Below the pieces are notes generated by a model. The model was not told where the DNA came from, searched no databases, and saw nothing but the letters and a program-made list of their open reading frames with translations. The translations under genes and the position numbers were made by a program. Positions 24,852 to 33,575 of a DNA stretch of 57,384 nucleotides are shown piece after piece (positions within the stretch are counted from its first letter, which is position 1; each line of letters starts with the position of its first letter). This DNA comes from Pseudomonadota bacterium (GTDB lineage: Bacteria; Pseudomonadota; Alphaproteobacteria; Rhizobiales; Rhizobiaceae). The stretch is from assembly GCA_023444445.1 (NCBI GenBank), contig JAEXMK010000038.1:1-57384 (forward strand), given 5' to 3'.

Positions 24852-27362
24852 GTGCCAACTTTTTCCCCGAGTCTCGAGAAGGCGCTGCACCAGGCACTGA
24901 CCTTTGCAAATGAGCGTCACCACGAATATGCGACGCTGGAACATCTACTTTTGGCGCTGATCGACGACGCGGATGCCGCAGCCGTCATGGGTGCCTGCAA
25001 CGTCGATCTCGATGCGCTGCGCAAGACCGTCAGCGATTACGTCGACAACGAACTGACCAACCTCGTCACCGGTTACGACGAGGATTCCAAGCCCACATCC
25101 GGCTTCCAGCGCGTCATCCAGCGCGCCGTCATCCATGTGCAGTCATCCGGCCGCGAGGAAGTGACCGGAGCCAACGTGCTTGTGGCTATTTTCGCCGAGC
25201 GCGAGAGCCATGCCGCCTATTTCCTGCAGGAGCAGGAGATGACCCGTTACGACGCGGTCAATTACATCTCCCACGGCATCGGCAAGCGCCCCGGCACATC
25301 GCAGACCCGCGCGCCGCGCGGTGCTGATGAGCCAGAAAGCGAAAATAAGCCCACCCGCGGCAATCCCGAGGAAGAGGGTTCATCCGCCAAGAAGCAGCAG
25401 GATGCGCTGAAGGCCTATTGCGTCAACCTCAACGACAAGGCGAGGAACGGCAAGATCGACCCGTTGATCGGCCGTCACGACGAGGTCAATCGCACCATCC
25501 AGATCCTCTGCCGCCGCTCCAAGAACAACCCGCTTTATGTGGGTGATCCGGGCGTGGGCAAGACGGCGATTGCCGAAGGCTTGGCCAAGCGTATCGTTGA
25601 AGGCAAGGTGCCGGAGGCGCTCGCCAATGACACCATCTTCTCGCTCGACATGGGCACGCTGCTTGCCGGCACCCGCTATCGCGGTGATTTCGAGGAGCGT
25701 CTGAAGCAGGTGGTCAAGGAACTCGAAGAGTTTCCGGGCGCGGTTCTGTTCATCGATGAGATCCACACCGTGATCGGTGCGGGCGCGACTTCCGGCGGCG
25801 CGATGGATGCATCGAACCTCTTGAAGCCCGCGTTGTCATCGGGCGCGATCCGCTGCATCGGCTCGACCACCTATAAGGAATATCGCCAGTTCTTCGAAAA
25901 GGACCGTGCGCTCGTTCGTCGTTTCCAGAAAATCGACGTCAACGAGCCGTCGATCGATGACGCGATTGCGATCATGAAGGGCCTGAAGCCCTATTTCGAG
26001 GACTACCATCATCTCAGATATTCCAACGAGGCGATCAAGGCTGCCGTCGAGCTGTCGGCCCGCTATATTTCCGACCGCAAGCTGCCGGACAAGGCGATCG
26101 ACGTGATCGACGAAACCGGTGCGGCACAGATGTTGCTGCCGGCGTCCAAGCGCCGCAAGCTGATCACCGAACGGGAAATCGAGGCCACCATCGCAACGAT
26201 GGCCCGTATTCCCGCGAAGACGGTGTCGAAGGATGACGAGATGGTTCTCGCCAACCTCGAAAAGGAACTGCGCTCGGTCGTTTATGGTCAGGACATCGCC
26301 ATCGAGGCACTTGCCACGGCCATCAAGCTGGCGCGTGCGGGCCTGCGCGAACCGAACAAGCCGATTGGCTCCTATGTCTTCTCCGGCCCGACAGGCGTGG
26401 GCAAGACGGAAGTGGCCAAGCAGCTCGCCGCCTCGCTCGGCGTCGAGATGCTGCGCTTCGATATGTCGGAGTACATGGAGCGTCATACCGTGTCGCGCCT
26501 GCTTGGTGCACCTCCCGGTTATGTCGGCTTCGACCAGGGCGGTCTGCTGACCGATGGCGTCGATCAGCATCCGCATTCCGTGGTGCTGCTGGACGAAATC
26601 GAAAAGGCGCATCCTGACATCTACAACATCCTGTTGCAGGTGATGGACCACGGCTCGCTGACAGACCATAACGGCAAAAAAATCGACTTCCGCAACGTTA
26701 TCCTCATCATGACGACGAATGCGGGTGCGTCCGAAATGGCGAAATCCGCCATCGGTTTCGGTTCTTCGCGCCGTACGGGTGAAGATGAAGAGGCGATCAA
26801 CCGCCTGTTCACGCCGGAGTTCCGCAACCGTCTGGACGCGATCATTCCGTTCTCGCCGCTGCCGACCGCCGTTATCCACAAGGTCGTGCAGAAGTTCGTC
26901 ATGCAGCTGGAAACCCAGCTTTCCGAGCGCAACGTCACCTTCGATCTGCATGAAGATGCGATCTCCTGGTTGGCGGAGAAGGGTTACGACGAGAAGATGG
27001 GCGCTCGCCCGCTGTCTCGCGTGATCCAGGAAAACATCAAGAAGCCGCTCGCCAATGAAATCCTCTTTGGCAAGCTTAAGAAGGGCGGCGTCGTCAGCGT
27101 CACCGTCGGCAAGAAGGATGACGGCTCCGATGGTCTGATCCTCGACGTTCTGCCGGAGACCGCGCCTGTGAAGCCGCAACCGGAAGCCGAGCTGAAGGCG
27201 GCAAAATCGCCAGGCAAACCGAAGGCCAAGGCAAAAACGGCGTCAAAGGCGGCCAAGGCCGCTGATGAGGCCGAGGTTCTGGTGGCCGAGGCCGACAAGT
27301 CCGATGAGGACAAGCCGCGCCGCAAGGCCAATACGGTGCCGAAAGTACCGAAGAAGAAGTAG
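24852..27362 (+). CDS. clpA: ClpA, AAA+ unfoldase of the ClpAP protease, with a Lys/Ala-rich tail
   Basis: An 836-residue unfoldase that feeds substrates to ClpP. The N domain (PTFSPSLEKALHQALTFA) is followed by two AAA+ modules with Walker A motifs GDPGVGKTAIAEG and GPTGVGKTEVAKQ and Walker B VLFIDEIHTVIG and VVLLDEIEKAHPD. It is about 78 residues longer than E. coli ClpA (758); the excess is a low-complexity tail from about residue 765 on, rich in Lys, Ala and Pro (SPGKPKAKAKTASKAAKAAD and following). Start is GTG at 24852. A terminator follows. Confidence 0.95.
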   Translation: MPTFSPSLEKALHQALTFANERHHEYATLEHLLLALIDDADAAAVMGACNVDLDALRKTVSDYVDNELTNLVTGYDEDSKPTSGFQRVIQRAVIHVQSSGREEVTGANVLVAIFAERESHAAYFLQEQEMTRYDAVNYISHGIGKRPGTSQTRAPRGADEPESENKPTRGNPEEEGSSAKKQQDALKAYCVNLNDKARNGKIDPLIGRHDEVNRTIQILCRRSKNNPLYVGDPGVGKTAIAEGLAKRIVEGKVPEALANDTIFSLDMGTLLAGTRYRGDFEERLKQVVKELEEFPGAVLFIDEIHTVIGAGATSGGAMDASNLLKPALSSGAIRCIGSTTYKEYRQFFEKDRALVRRFQKIDVNEPSIDDAIAIMKGLKPYFEDYHHLRYSNEAIKAAVELSARYISDRKLPDKAIDVIDETGAAQMLLPASKRRKLITEREIEATIATMARIPAKTVSKDDEMVLANLEKELRSVVYGQDIAIEALATAIKLARAGLREPNKPIGSYVFSGPTGVGKTEVAKQLAASLGVEMLRFDMSEYMERHTVSRLLGAPPGYVGFDQGGLLTDGVDQHPHSVVLLDEIEKAHPDIYNILLQVMDHGSLTDHNGKKIDFRNVILIMTTNAGASEMAKSAIGFGSSRRTGEDEEAINRLFTPEFRNRLDAIIPFSPLPTAVIHKVVQKFVMQLETQLSERNVTFDLHEDAISWLAEKGYDEKMGARPLSRVIQENIKKPLANEILFGKLKKGGVVSVTVGKKDDGSDGLILDVLPETAPVKPQPEAELKAAKSPGKPKAKAKTASKAAKAADEAEVLVAEADKSDEDKPRRKANTVPKVPKKK

Positions 27363-27384
27363 GCAAGGTCTTGGACCGATGGAC

Positions 27385-27410
27385 AATGCCGGGCGAGAGC
27401 CCGGCATTTT
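27385..27410 (+). terminator. Rho-independent terminator after clpA
   Basis: AATGCCGGGC (27385-27394), GAGA tetraloop, GCCCGGCATT (27399-27408) and two further T, 22 bp after the clpA stop. It closes the clpS-clpA operon. Confidence 0.85.
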
Positions 27411-27529
27411 CATGCGTGAAGCATTTCCGGGGAAAGTGATTTCCGGCTTTCCGGCCGAGATGTGTAAAATAAAGAGATCGAGCGTTTTCGCAATTCGACG
27501 GAAAGCGGAAATACTCCAGTGGAATTCAC

Positions 27530-28288
27530 ATGCAGATAGCTGAAAGTGAAGCCATCCCCCTTAGCGGCTGGTTCCTCCAGGGAATGCGGGGCATTTTCTC
27601 GCTGCCCTCGCTCATCCTCATGACGTCTTTCGTTGGTTTCAGCGCCTTTGCGCTGGAATCCGGGGTCGCGCGGGGCGAAGCGGTGTTCATGACGCTCGTC
27701 ATCTGGGCCTTGCCTGCCAAGATGATACTGATCGGCTCCATGGTCGGCGGCGCCAATCTTGCCGCCTGTTTTCTGGCGGTAACCCTGTCTTCGGTCCGGA
27801 TGATGCCGATGGTCGCCTCCATCGTGCCGGAAATGCGCGGCGCGAAGACACCGACATGGATATTGCTGTTTCTCTCCCATTTCGTCGCGATCACGGCCTG
27901 GGTTTTTGCCACGCAAAATCTTTCCAAGGTGCCGCGCGAAGCACGCGCTGCTTGGTTTGCCGGTTTCGGTATCACGCTCACGGTCGTCAACGCCATCATC
28001 GTTGGCCTATGTTACGGTGTGGTTGCCGCTTTCCCGCCGCTCGTTGCGGGTGTGCTGTTCTTTCTGACGCCGGTTTATTTCATCGCATCCATCTGGGCCT
28101 CGGCGCGCCATTCCGTCGTCAAGGTCGCCTTCGTCATCGGCGTCATCGCCGGACCCGCCTTTGCGGTGGTCGCGCCGGAGTTCGATATTCTCTACGCGGG
28201 TATCGGCGGAGGCACTTTGGCCTATGTGATCGACCGTCTCGTTTTCCGTCGCAAGATCAAACCGACGTCGCCGGAAGGGGAACCATGA
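27530..28288 (+). CDS. azlC: AzlC-family permease (branched-chain amino acid export type)
   Basis: A 252-residue membrane protein with about six hydrophobic segments, of the AzlC family. The members with known function (AzlC of Bacillus, BrnF of Corynebacterium) pair with a small AzlD/BrnE subunit to export branched-chain amino acids, and the next gene is exactly such a subunit. The N-terminal region FLQGMRGIFSLPSLILMTSFVGFSAFA is divided here as FLQGMRGIFSLPSL and MTSFVGFSAFA. The stop overlaps the azlD start by 4 bp. The actual substrate is not determined. Confidence 0.85.
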   Translation: MQIAESEAIPLSGWFLQGMRGIFSLPSLILMTSFVGFSAFALESGVARGEAVFMTLVIWALPAKMILIGSMVGGANLAACFLAVTLSSVRMMPMVASIVPEMRGAKTPTWILLFLSHFVAITAWVFATQNLSKVPREARAAWFAGFGITLTVVNAIIVGLCYGVVAAFPPLVAGVLFFLTPVYFIASIWASARHSVVKVAFVIGVIAGPAFAVVAPEFDILYAGIGGGTLAYVIDRLVFRRKIKPTSPEGEP

Positions 28289-28629
28289 TGACCGAGCATT
28301 GGTGGGCGCCCTACCTTTTCATCGCCATCGCCGGTTGGCTCGCGACCGATATCTGGCGCTGGCTCGGCGTGCTTGCGGGCAATCGGCTGAAGGAAGATTC
28401 CGAGGCGCTTTATTGGGTGAGGGCGGTCGCGACCGCGCTCGTCATGGCCGTCACCGCCAAGCTTATCGTCTTTCCGACCGGATCGCTGGAAACATCGCCC
28501 ATGTGGCTGCGCATCGGCGCGGCCCTCCTCGGTTTCATCGCATTTCTGATGGCGGGGCAGCGTGTCATTGTCGGTGTGGCGGTTCCGATTGTACTTCTAG
28601 CGGCTGGGCTGTTCGTGCTCGGTTTCTAA
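28285..28629 (+). CDS. azlD: AzlD-family small subunit of the export permease
   Basis: A 114-residue protein with about four hydrophobic helices, of the AzlD family that works together with AzlC. It starts at ATG 28285 overlapping the azlC stop (ATGA), a sign of translational coupling. A longer in-frame read-through starting inside azlC is not the gene. It ends 14 bp before the convergent LysR gene. Confidence 0.85.
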   Translation: MMTEHWWAPYLFIAIAGWLATDIWRWLGVLAGNRLKEDSEALYWVRAVATALVMAVTAKLIVFPTGSLETSPMWLRIGAALLGFIAFLMAGQRVIVGVAVPIVLLAAGLFVLGF

Positions 28630-28643
28630 TGCCGTTTTTTGTG

Positions 28644-29507
28644 TCAAAAGCTGTTTTGGCGGGCCTCGACCACCAGCCAATCAGCGAGAGTTTTCGCGGC
28701 TGTGGATATCTCTTCAGACTGGATGAGCCAGTAATATTTGTCCGTATCAGCAGCCCGGTCGAAAAGTACGGCCAACTGGCCCTTGGCGATTTCTTCGCGA
28801 AACAGCACAGTTGGGCAGAGGCCGATACCCTGTCCAGCCTTAAGCGCTGTGACGAGCAGATTAAAGTCCGCAAAAATTGGACCCGTGCCATAGGTTGAAG
28901 ACAATTCGGCCGCCGCAAACCAGTTCTGCCATGCGGTTTCCGTATCGTCATGCAGCAGCTCGGCGTGCAACAGGCTGGCCTCATGATTGAAGGGGCCAGC
29001 ATAGGCGATATAGCCGGGAGAGCAGGTTGGTCGTGTTTCGGCGCTGAAAAGGGCGACCGCATTTTCACCGAAGGTTATTCCATGCCCGATGGTTAGATCG
29101 GCCGCCCCTTTATGCTGCGCCCCGGAATAGCTGATTGAGACCTGTATGTCTGGATGCAGGGCCCGGAAGCGGGGCAGCCTGGGTGTCAGAAAATGCGCCA
29201 CCACCGAAGGCAGGCTGGCAAGGCGCACCGTCATGCGGTCGTGACCCCGACGGATACGCTCCGCACCGGAAGCTATCTGCCGCAGGCTGCCGGAGACCGT
29301 GTTACCAAATTCCCTTCCGGCCGGGGTAAGCCTGACGCCGCGGGCGTGGCGCCCGAAAAGGGCTACCCCAAGCCATGCCTCCAGATGACGTACATGCTGG
29401 CTTACCGCAGTCGCCGTCATGCCGAGCTCTTGCGCGGCCAGGGCAAAACTTGCCTTTCTGGCGGCGGCTTCGAAAGCACGAAGGGTGGCGAGTGGCGGGA
29501 GTGTCAT
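28644..29507 (-). CDS. LysR-family regulator, GcvA-like
   Basis: A 287-residue LysR-type transcription factor: an N-terminal winged helix (LPPLATLRAFEAAARKASFA; AAQELGMTATAVSQHVRHLE) and a periplasmic-binding-like effector domain. The DNA-binding part resembles the GcvA subgroup. The start at 29507 is used, where the helix-turn-helix begins, rather than an in-frame start 75 bp upstream. It is divergent from the DUF1989 gene and convergent with azlCD, so it may control DUF1989, and perhaps azlCD, as LysR regulators often control the divergent gene; that is inference. Confidence 0.88.
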   Translation of the reverse strand: MTLPPLATLRAFEAAARKASFALAAQELGMTATAVSQHVRHLEAWLGVALFGRHARGVRLTPAGREFGNTVSGSLRQIASGAERIRRGHDRMTVRLASLPSVVAHFLTPRLPRFRALHPDIQVSISYSGAQHKGAADLTIGHGITFGENAVALFSAETRPTCSPGYIAYAGPFNHEASLLHAELLHDDTETAWQNWFAAAELSSTYGTGPIFADFNLLVTALKAGQGIGLCPTVLFREEIAKGQLAVLFDRAADTDKYYWLIQSEEISTAAKTLADWLVVEARQNSF

Positions 29508-29616
29508 GAGCAATAAGGGTAAGTGAGACTTGGGCTGAGCGCAAGAAAAACCCGTCTTGTCAGCGGGGCGACCATGGCGCAATTATCAGCTCAAAAATGT
29601 TCTTTCCGAGGATTTC

Positions 29617-30471
29617 ATGATCACTATGCCTGCTGCCGAACCCATGGATGCCACTGAGCGCCGTGCCGTCCGTCCCGTCGTTGTTTATCCGAATGGCACG
29701 CTTGAGGTGCCGGACCTTGCGCGCCTGGAGCAGGCGAAGAGCGGCATGGAGAAGATCGATGAGGTCATCGTGCCCCCGCGTGACGGTCGCACCTTCACTG
29801 TTCCTAAAGGGCATTTTTTCCGTATCGTCAGTATAGAAGGCCCGCAAGTGGGGGATTTGAATCTCTGGAACGCCCATGATCTGAACGAGCGTTTTTTCAG
29901 CGGCAAGACGCGCGCGCTGCATGCTACCCATGTTTCCGTCGGCAACCGGCTGTGGAGCAACCTGCCATCCCTGCGGCCGATGGCGACCATCACGCACGAC
30001 ACGCTGTCATGGTATGGCTTCGACGAGGATGGTGGCGGTGTGCATGACGTGATCGGCACCCGCTGCGATCCCTATACCAACAAGTTGTTGAGCGGCGGCG
30101 ACTACCACCATTGCTGCCATTCGAACCTGACGAATGCGCTCGCCTCCGCCAGGGGCATGTCGTTCCGCGACGCCGAGCCGCATGTGCATGACGTCCTCAA
30201 TGTCTTCATGTGCACCGGTTTCACCCACGATACACACCAATATTTCATGAAGGCGAGCCCGGTGCGGCCCGGCGACTATCTGGAATTTTTCGCGGAGATC
30301 GACCTCATCGGAGCACTTTCCGCCTGCCCGGGTGGCGATTGCAGCGCCACGCATTCAAGCGACACGGCGGCCTGTTATCCGCTGAAGGTGGAAATATTCC
30401 GGCCGGATATGACGGCGCTTGAAGGCTGGCCCTGGCCGGAGCGGAATGCCTATCGTCCCGTAGAGTGCTAA
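29617..30471 (+). CDS. DUF1989 (urea carboxylase-associated family) protein
   Basis: A 284-residue DUF1989 protein. The family members are annotated as associated with urea carboxylase or aminomethyltransferase, with no settled activity. Likely metal-binding clusters are visible: GGDYHHCCHSNL and CPGGDCSATHSSDTAAC. The ATG at 29617 is preferred, with GAGG 5 bp upstream, over an in-frame upstream start. No urea carboxylase genes are here; the divergent LysR regulator is the likely controller. Confidence 0.82.
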   Translation: MITMPAAEPMDATERRAVRPVVVYPNGTLEVPDLARLEQAKSGMEKIDEVIVPPRDGRTFTVPKGHFFRIVSIEGPQVGDLNLWNAHDLNERFFSGKTRALHATHVSVGNRLWSNLPSLRPMATITHDTLSWYGFDEDGGGVHDVIGTRCDPYTNKLLSGGDYHHCCHSNLTNALASARGMSFRDAEPHVHDVLNVFMCTGFTHDTHQYFMKASPVRPGDYLEFFAEIDLIGALSACPGGDCSATHSSDTAACYPLKVEIFRPDMTALEGWPWPERNAYRPVEC

Positions 30472-30474
30472 ATC

Positions 30475-30524
30475 CGAAAAGCTTTTCGCCGTAGATGCTC
30501 GGGTTTGTCCTGAGCATCTACGGC
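30475..30524. terminator. Long inverted repeat between the convergent DUF1989 and HIT genes
   Basis: A palindrome CGAAAAGCTTTTCG (30475-30488) is followed by a 16-bp stem, 30488-30503 with 30509-30524 (one G-T pair), closing a TTTGT loop. There is no clean T tract on the plus strand; on the minus strand GAAAAGCTTTT follows the stem. It probably ends or stabilises one or both convergent transcripts. Confidence 0.55.
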
Positions 30525-30600
30525 GGATCGATGCGATGCCACGATACGAGGTTCGATCCTTGGCAGAAGGGCGAGAATAACTGTGCGGGTGAGGCCAACC

Positions 30601-31029
30601 TCAGGAAGCCAGCGCTGCCCTGATCTTCTCCGCGTGGGCCTTCAGCACCTCGCCATCGGCCATGGTGCCGGAATGCGGTTTCAGCGGCTCACCTTCCTTG
30701 CGCGGAATGACGTGGAAATGCAGATGGAACACCGTCTGGCCAGCCGCCGGCTCGTTGAACTGGGCGATGAAGACACCATCCGCATCGAAGGCTTCTTTGG
30801 CGGCGACGGCGAGTTTCTGCACCACGGGAATCGTTTTCGCCAGCACCTCCGGGTCGGCATCGAGCAAATTGCGCGAACCGGTCTTGGGAACGACGAGCAA
30901 ATGGCCGGGGGCCTGAGGCATCACATCCATGAAGGCCAGCGTATGCTCATCCTCGTAAAGCTTGTGGCTCGGAATTTCGCCGCGCAGGATTTTGGCGAAG
31001 ATATTGTTGTCGTCATAGGCGCTGGCCAT
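30601..31029 (-). CDS. HIT-family nucleotide hydrolase
   Basis: A 142-residue histidine-triad protein; the triad is HLHFHVIP in GQTVFHLHFHVIPRKEG. HIT proteins cleave nucleoside phosphoramidates or dinucleoside polyphosphates. The start at 31029 is backed by a GAGGAGA ribosome site on the minus strand; the in-frame start 18 bp upstream would sit within it. It is the last gene of a four-gene minus-strand operon (RidA, GDPD, acyltransferase, HIT). Confidence 0.9.
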   Translation of the reverse strand: MASAYDDNNIFAKILRGEIPSHKLYEDEHTLAFMDVMPQAPGHLLVVPKTGSRNLLDADPEVLAKTIPVVQKLAVAAKEAFDADGVFIAQFNEPAAGQTVFHLHFHVIPRKEGEPLKPHSGTMADGEVLKAHAEKIRAALAS

Positions 31030-31053
31030 CGGTGCTCTCCTCATCACGGGACA

Positions 31054-32253
31054 TTATGCGTCCGGCTCGTGTTCCTGTCTGTCGCCCTTGCGGAATGGCG
31101 TGTGTTCATCGAGATAATCGCCAATATGCTCGACCTCTTCGCGCTCCCGCTGAAGATAATCGGCGATGGCACGGCGCAGGCCCGGGTGGGCGATGAAATG
31201 CGCCGAATGGGTCGTGACCGGCACGTAACCGCGCGCCAACTTGTGTTCACCCTGCGCGCCCGCTTCCACCCGTTTCAATCCCTTCGCCAGCGCGAAATCG
31301 ATGGCCTGATGGTAACAGACCTCGAAATGCAGGAAGGGATGATCCTCGATGCAGCCCCAGTGGCGGCCATATAGCGCATCCGAACCGATGAAGTTGATCG
31401 CACCGGCAACGTAGCGCCCCTCACGTTTCGCCATGACAAGCAGCACATCATCAGCCATGCGCTCGCCGATCAGCGAATAGAACTTCCGCGTCAGGTAGGG
31501 CCTGCCCCACTTCCGACTGCCGGTATCCATGTAGAAGGCGAAGAACTGGTCCCAGATATCCTCGGTGAGATCGCTTCCGGTCAGCCAGTCGATCTCGATG
31601 CCGTGTTCCAGCGCCGCGCGACGTTCCTTTTTCAGTCCCTTGCGCTTGCGTGAAGAAAGGGCTTCGAGAAAATCGTCATGGTCGCGATAGCCGTCATTGA
31701 TGAAGTGAAACTGCCGGTCGGTCCGGTGCAGGAAATCGCGCGACAGCAGAGCCGACAGATCATCCTCTTGCAGAAACGTGACATGGGCGGAAGAAACGCC
31801 AATCTTTTCCGTCACCTGCGCAAGACCGGAGGCGAGAAGCGGCTTGAAGCGCTTGGCCTCCATGGTTTCGGAAACAAGCAGCCGCGGCCCGGTCGCAGGC
31901 GTGAAGGGAACCGAACATTGCAGCTTCGGATAATAACGGCCGCCAGCCCGTTCGAATGCATCCGCCCAGCCGTGGTCGAACACATATTCGCCCTGGCTGT
32001 GGTTCTTCAGATAGGCCGGTACGGCACCGACGAGCGCGCCCGCGGCATCTTCGAGCAGCAGGTGATGTCCAAGCCAGCCGGTCTTTGCCGTTGCCGAGCC
32101 GGACTCCTCCATGGATGATAAAAAGGCGTATGATACGAACGGGTTGTAGTATTTTCCTGATGTATTGCGTGACGTCCCGGAAAGCCGTTTCCAGCTCTCC
32201 GGATCGATATCCCCCAGGGATTGCGCAACGCGTATGGAATAGTCTTCTGTCAT
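31054..32253 (-). CDS. Predicted GNAT-type acyltransferase (COG3146-like)
   Basis: A 399-residue cytoplasmic protein of the COG3146 family, predicted N-acyltransferases with two GNAT-like domains, related in fold to peptidoglycan-bridge and leucyl/phenylalanyl transferases. Visible conserved segments are NPFVSYAFLSSMEESGSA near the N-terminus and GAQGEHKLARGYVPVTTHSAH near the C-terminus (given here in two parts: GAQGEHKLARGY and VPVTTHSAH). The substrate is unknown. Its start overlaps the GDPD stop by 4 bp. Confidence 0.82.
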   Translation of the reverse strand: MTEDYSIRVAQSLGDIDPESWKRLSGTSRNTSGKYYNPFVSYAFLSSMEESGSATAKTGWLGHHLLLEDAAGALVGAVPAYLKNHSQGEYVFDHGWADAFERAGGRYYPKLQCSVPFTPATGPRLLVSETMEAKRFKPLLASGLAQVTEKIGVSSAHVTFLQEDDLSALLSRDFLHRTDRQFHFINDGYRDHDDFLEALSSRKRKGLKKERRAALEHGIEIDWLTGSDLTEDIWDQFFAFYMDTGSRKWGRPYLTRKFYSLIGERMADDVLLVMAKREGRYVAGAINFIGSDALYGRHWGCIEDHPFLHFEVCYHQAIDFALAKGLKRVEAGAQGEHKLARGYVPVTTHSAHFIAHPGLRRAIADYLQREREEVEHIGDYLDEHTPFRKGDRQEHEPDA

Positions 32254-32990
32254 GCCGTGGCGGAGGGGTTCTCTCTCGGGTCGAAACCTTCGAATGTCAT
32301 CTGGTCCGCATATTTATAGGTAGTCGCGCGCGCATTTTCATCCCTCACCGTCCAGGTAATCACCGGAAGCCCGAGTTTTCTTTGCGCTTCGATAAAGCTG
32401 TTGGGAAGATGACCCCAGTGATAGGAGATGAAATCGAGCCCAAGCTGCATCGCTTCGTCGTGTTTGAAGAAGTCTTCCGGCTTGTCACCTTCGGCCGTCA
32501 AACCTAGTGGCCAGGGGGAGCCCGCAGCCTTCAAATCTTTCAGCAGGTGATGGTCGAAGCTCATCAGCGCCACGTGGCCCTTATAGCCTTCAAGGTCCTC
32601 CAGAACTGCCTCGGCAAAACCGTCATCGATGCCCTCACCTTCACGGCCCTTCAGCTCGATCACCAGCGGCACCTTGCCGCCGGTAAGCGCCAAAAGCTGC
32701 TTGAGGGTGGGGACCCGATCTTTGGTTTGACCAACGGCAAGCATGGCCAGTTCACCCGAGGTGCGTTCCCGCACGTCACCCGTGATGCCTGTCAGTCGAG
32801 CCATATCGTGGTCATGGAAAACCACCGGCACGCTGTCTGCGGCCAGCTGGACATCGCATTCAATGGCAAAGCCGGCTTCGATGGCGCGGGAAAAGGCGGA
32901 AAGCGTATTTTCCCAGACTGCCTTGTTGAGATCATGATAACCGCGATGGGCGACGGGCTGGGCCGTCAACCAGGAAAGCTTGAGGGTCAT
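32250..32990 (-). CDS. Glycerophosphodiester phosphodiesterase
   Basis: A 246-residue cytoplasmic GDPD without a signal peptide, hydrolysing glycerophosphodiesters to glycerol 3-phosphate and an alcohol. The family residues are visible: HRGYHD, WENTLSAF, the metal-binding IECDVQLAADSVPVVFHDHD (GDPD signature) and later VIELKGREGEG. It overlaps the RidA stop by 4 bp and the following gene by 4 bp, so the three are translationally coupled. Confidence 0.93.
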   Translation of the reverse strand: MTLKLSWLTAQPVAHRGYHDLNKAVWENTLSAFSRAIEAGFAIECDVQLAADSVPVVFHDHDMARLTGITGDVRERTSGELAMLAVGQTKDRVPTLKQLLALTGGKVPLVIELKGREGEGIDDGFAEAVLEDLEGYKGHVALMSFDHHLLKDLKAAGSPWPLGLTAEGDKPEDFFKHDEAMQLGLDFISYHWGHLPNSFIEAQRKLGLPVITWTVRDENARATTYKYADQMTFEGFDPRENPSATA

Positions 32991-33457
32991 ACGTCGATTT
33001 CCACGATCGCGTCGATCTCGACGGCGGCATTGAAGGGCAGGCAGGCCATGCCAACAGCGGCGCGGGCGTGCTTGCCGGCGTCACCGAGAGCATTGGCGAG
33101 AAGATTGGATGCGCCATTGATGACAAGGTGCTGTTCAACGAACTCAGGAACCGAGGCAACAAAACCGTTAAGCTTGAGGACGCGGCGGATTTTCGAGAGG
33201 TCGCCATTCAATGCGGCCTTGACCTGTGCGAGAATGTTGACGGCGCATAATTCGGCGGCGCGCTGGGCCGTAGCGACATCAACATCGCGGCCAACGAGGC
33301 CCGTCACCGCAATCTTGCCCGATTCCATCGGCAGTTGACCTGATACATAAAGCAGATTGCCGCTGATGGTGAAGGGAACGTAGTTTGCGGCTGGTGCTGC
33401 CGCGACAGGAAGCGTAAAGCCCAGTTCCTTGAGGCGGCCTTCGATGACGTCCGACAT
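32987..33457 (-). CDS. RidA/YjgF-family protein
   Basis: A 156-residue Rid-family protein. Rid proteins deaminate reactive enamine/imine intermediates; the active-site arginine of the true RidA subfamily (motif near IR.. in the C-terminal half) is not evident in the segment around LPFNAAVEIDAIVEID, so this may belong to another Rid subgroup. The start at 33457 is chosen because MSDVIEGRL begins the domain; an in-frame extension of 66 codons has no homology. It is the first gene of the four-gene operon and is divergent from eipB. Confidence 0.88.
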   Translation of the reverse strand: MSDVIEGRLKELGFTLPVAAAPAANYVPFTISGNLLYVSGQLPMESGKIAVTGLVGRDVDVATAQRAAELCAVNILAQVKAALNGDLSKIRRVLKLNGFVASVPEFVEQHLVINGASNLLANALGDAGKHARAAVGMACLPFNAAVEIDAIVEIDV

Positions 33458-33575
33458 TTTCGTCTCCGGTTTTGTTGTAAATCCTTCAAGAATCCGGCAT
33501 TCAGAAGATGTTGATCCAAAAGCCGGGCGGTTGCTTGTACAATATGAGCAGCGAGTCCAACAGGAGATATATTGC

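Noticed and set aside
25836..27179. A 447-residue minus-strand frame opposite clpA
   Set aside because: It mirrors the conserved AAA+ modules and has no signature of its own.
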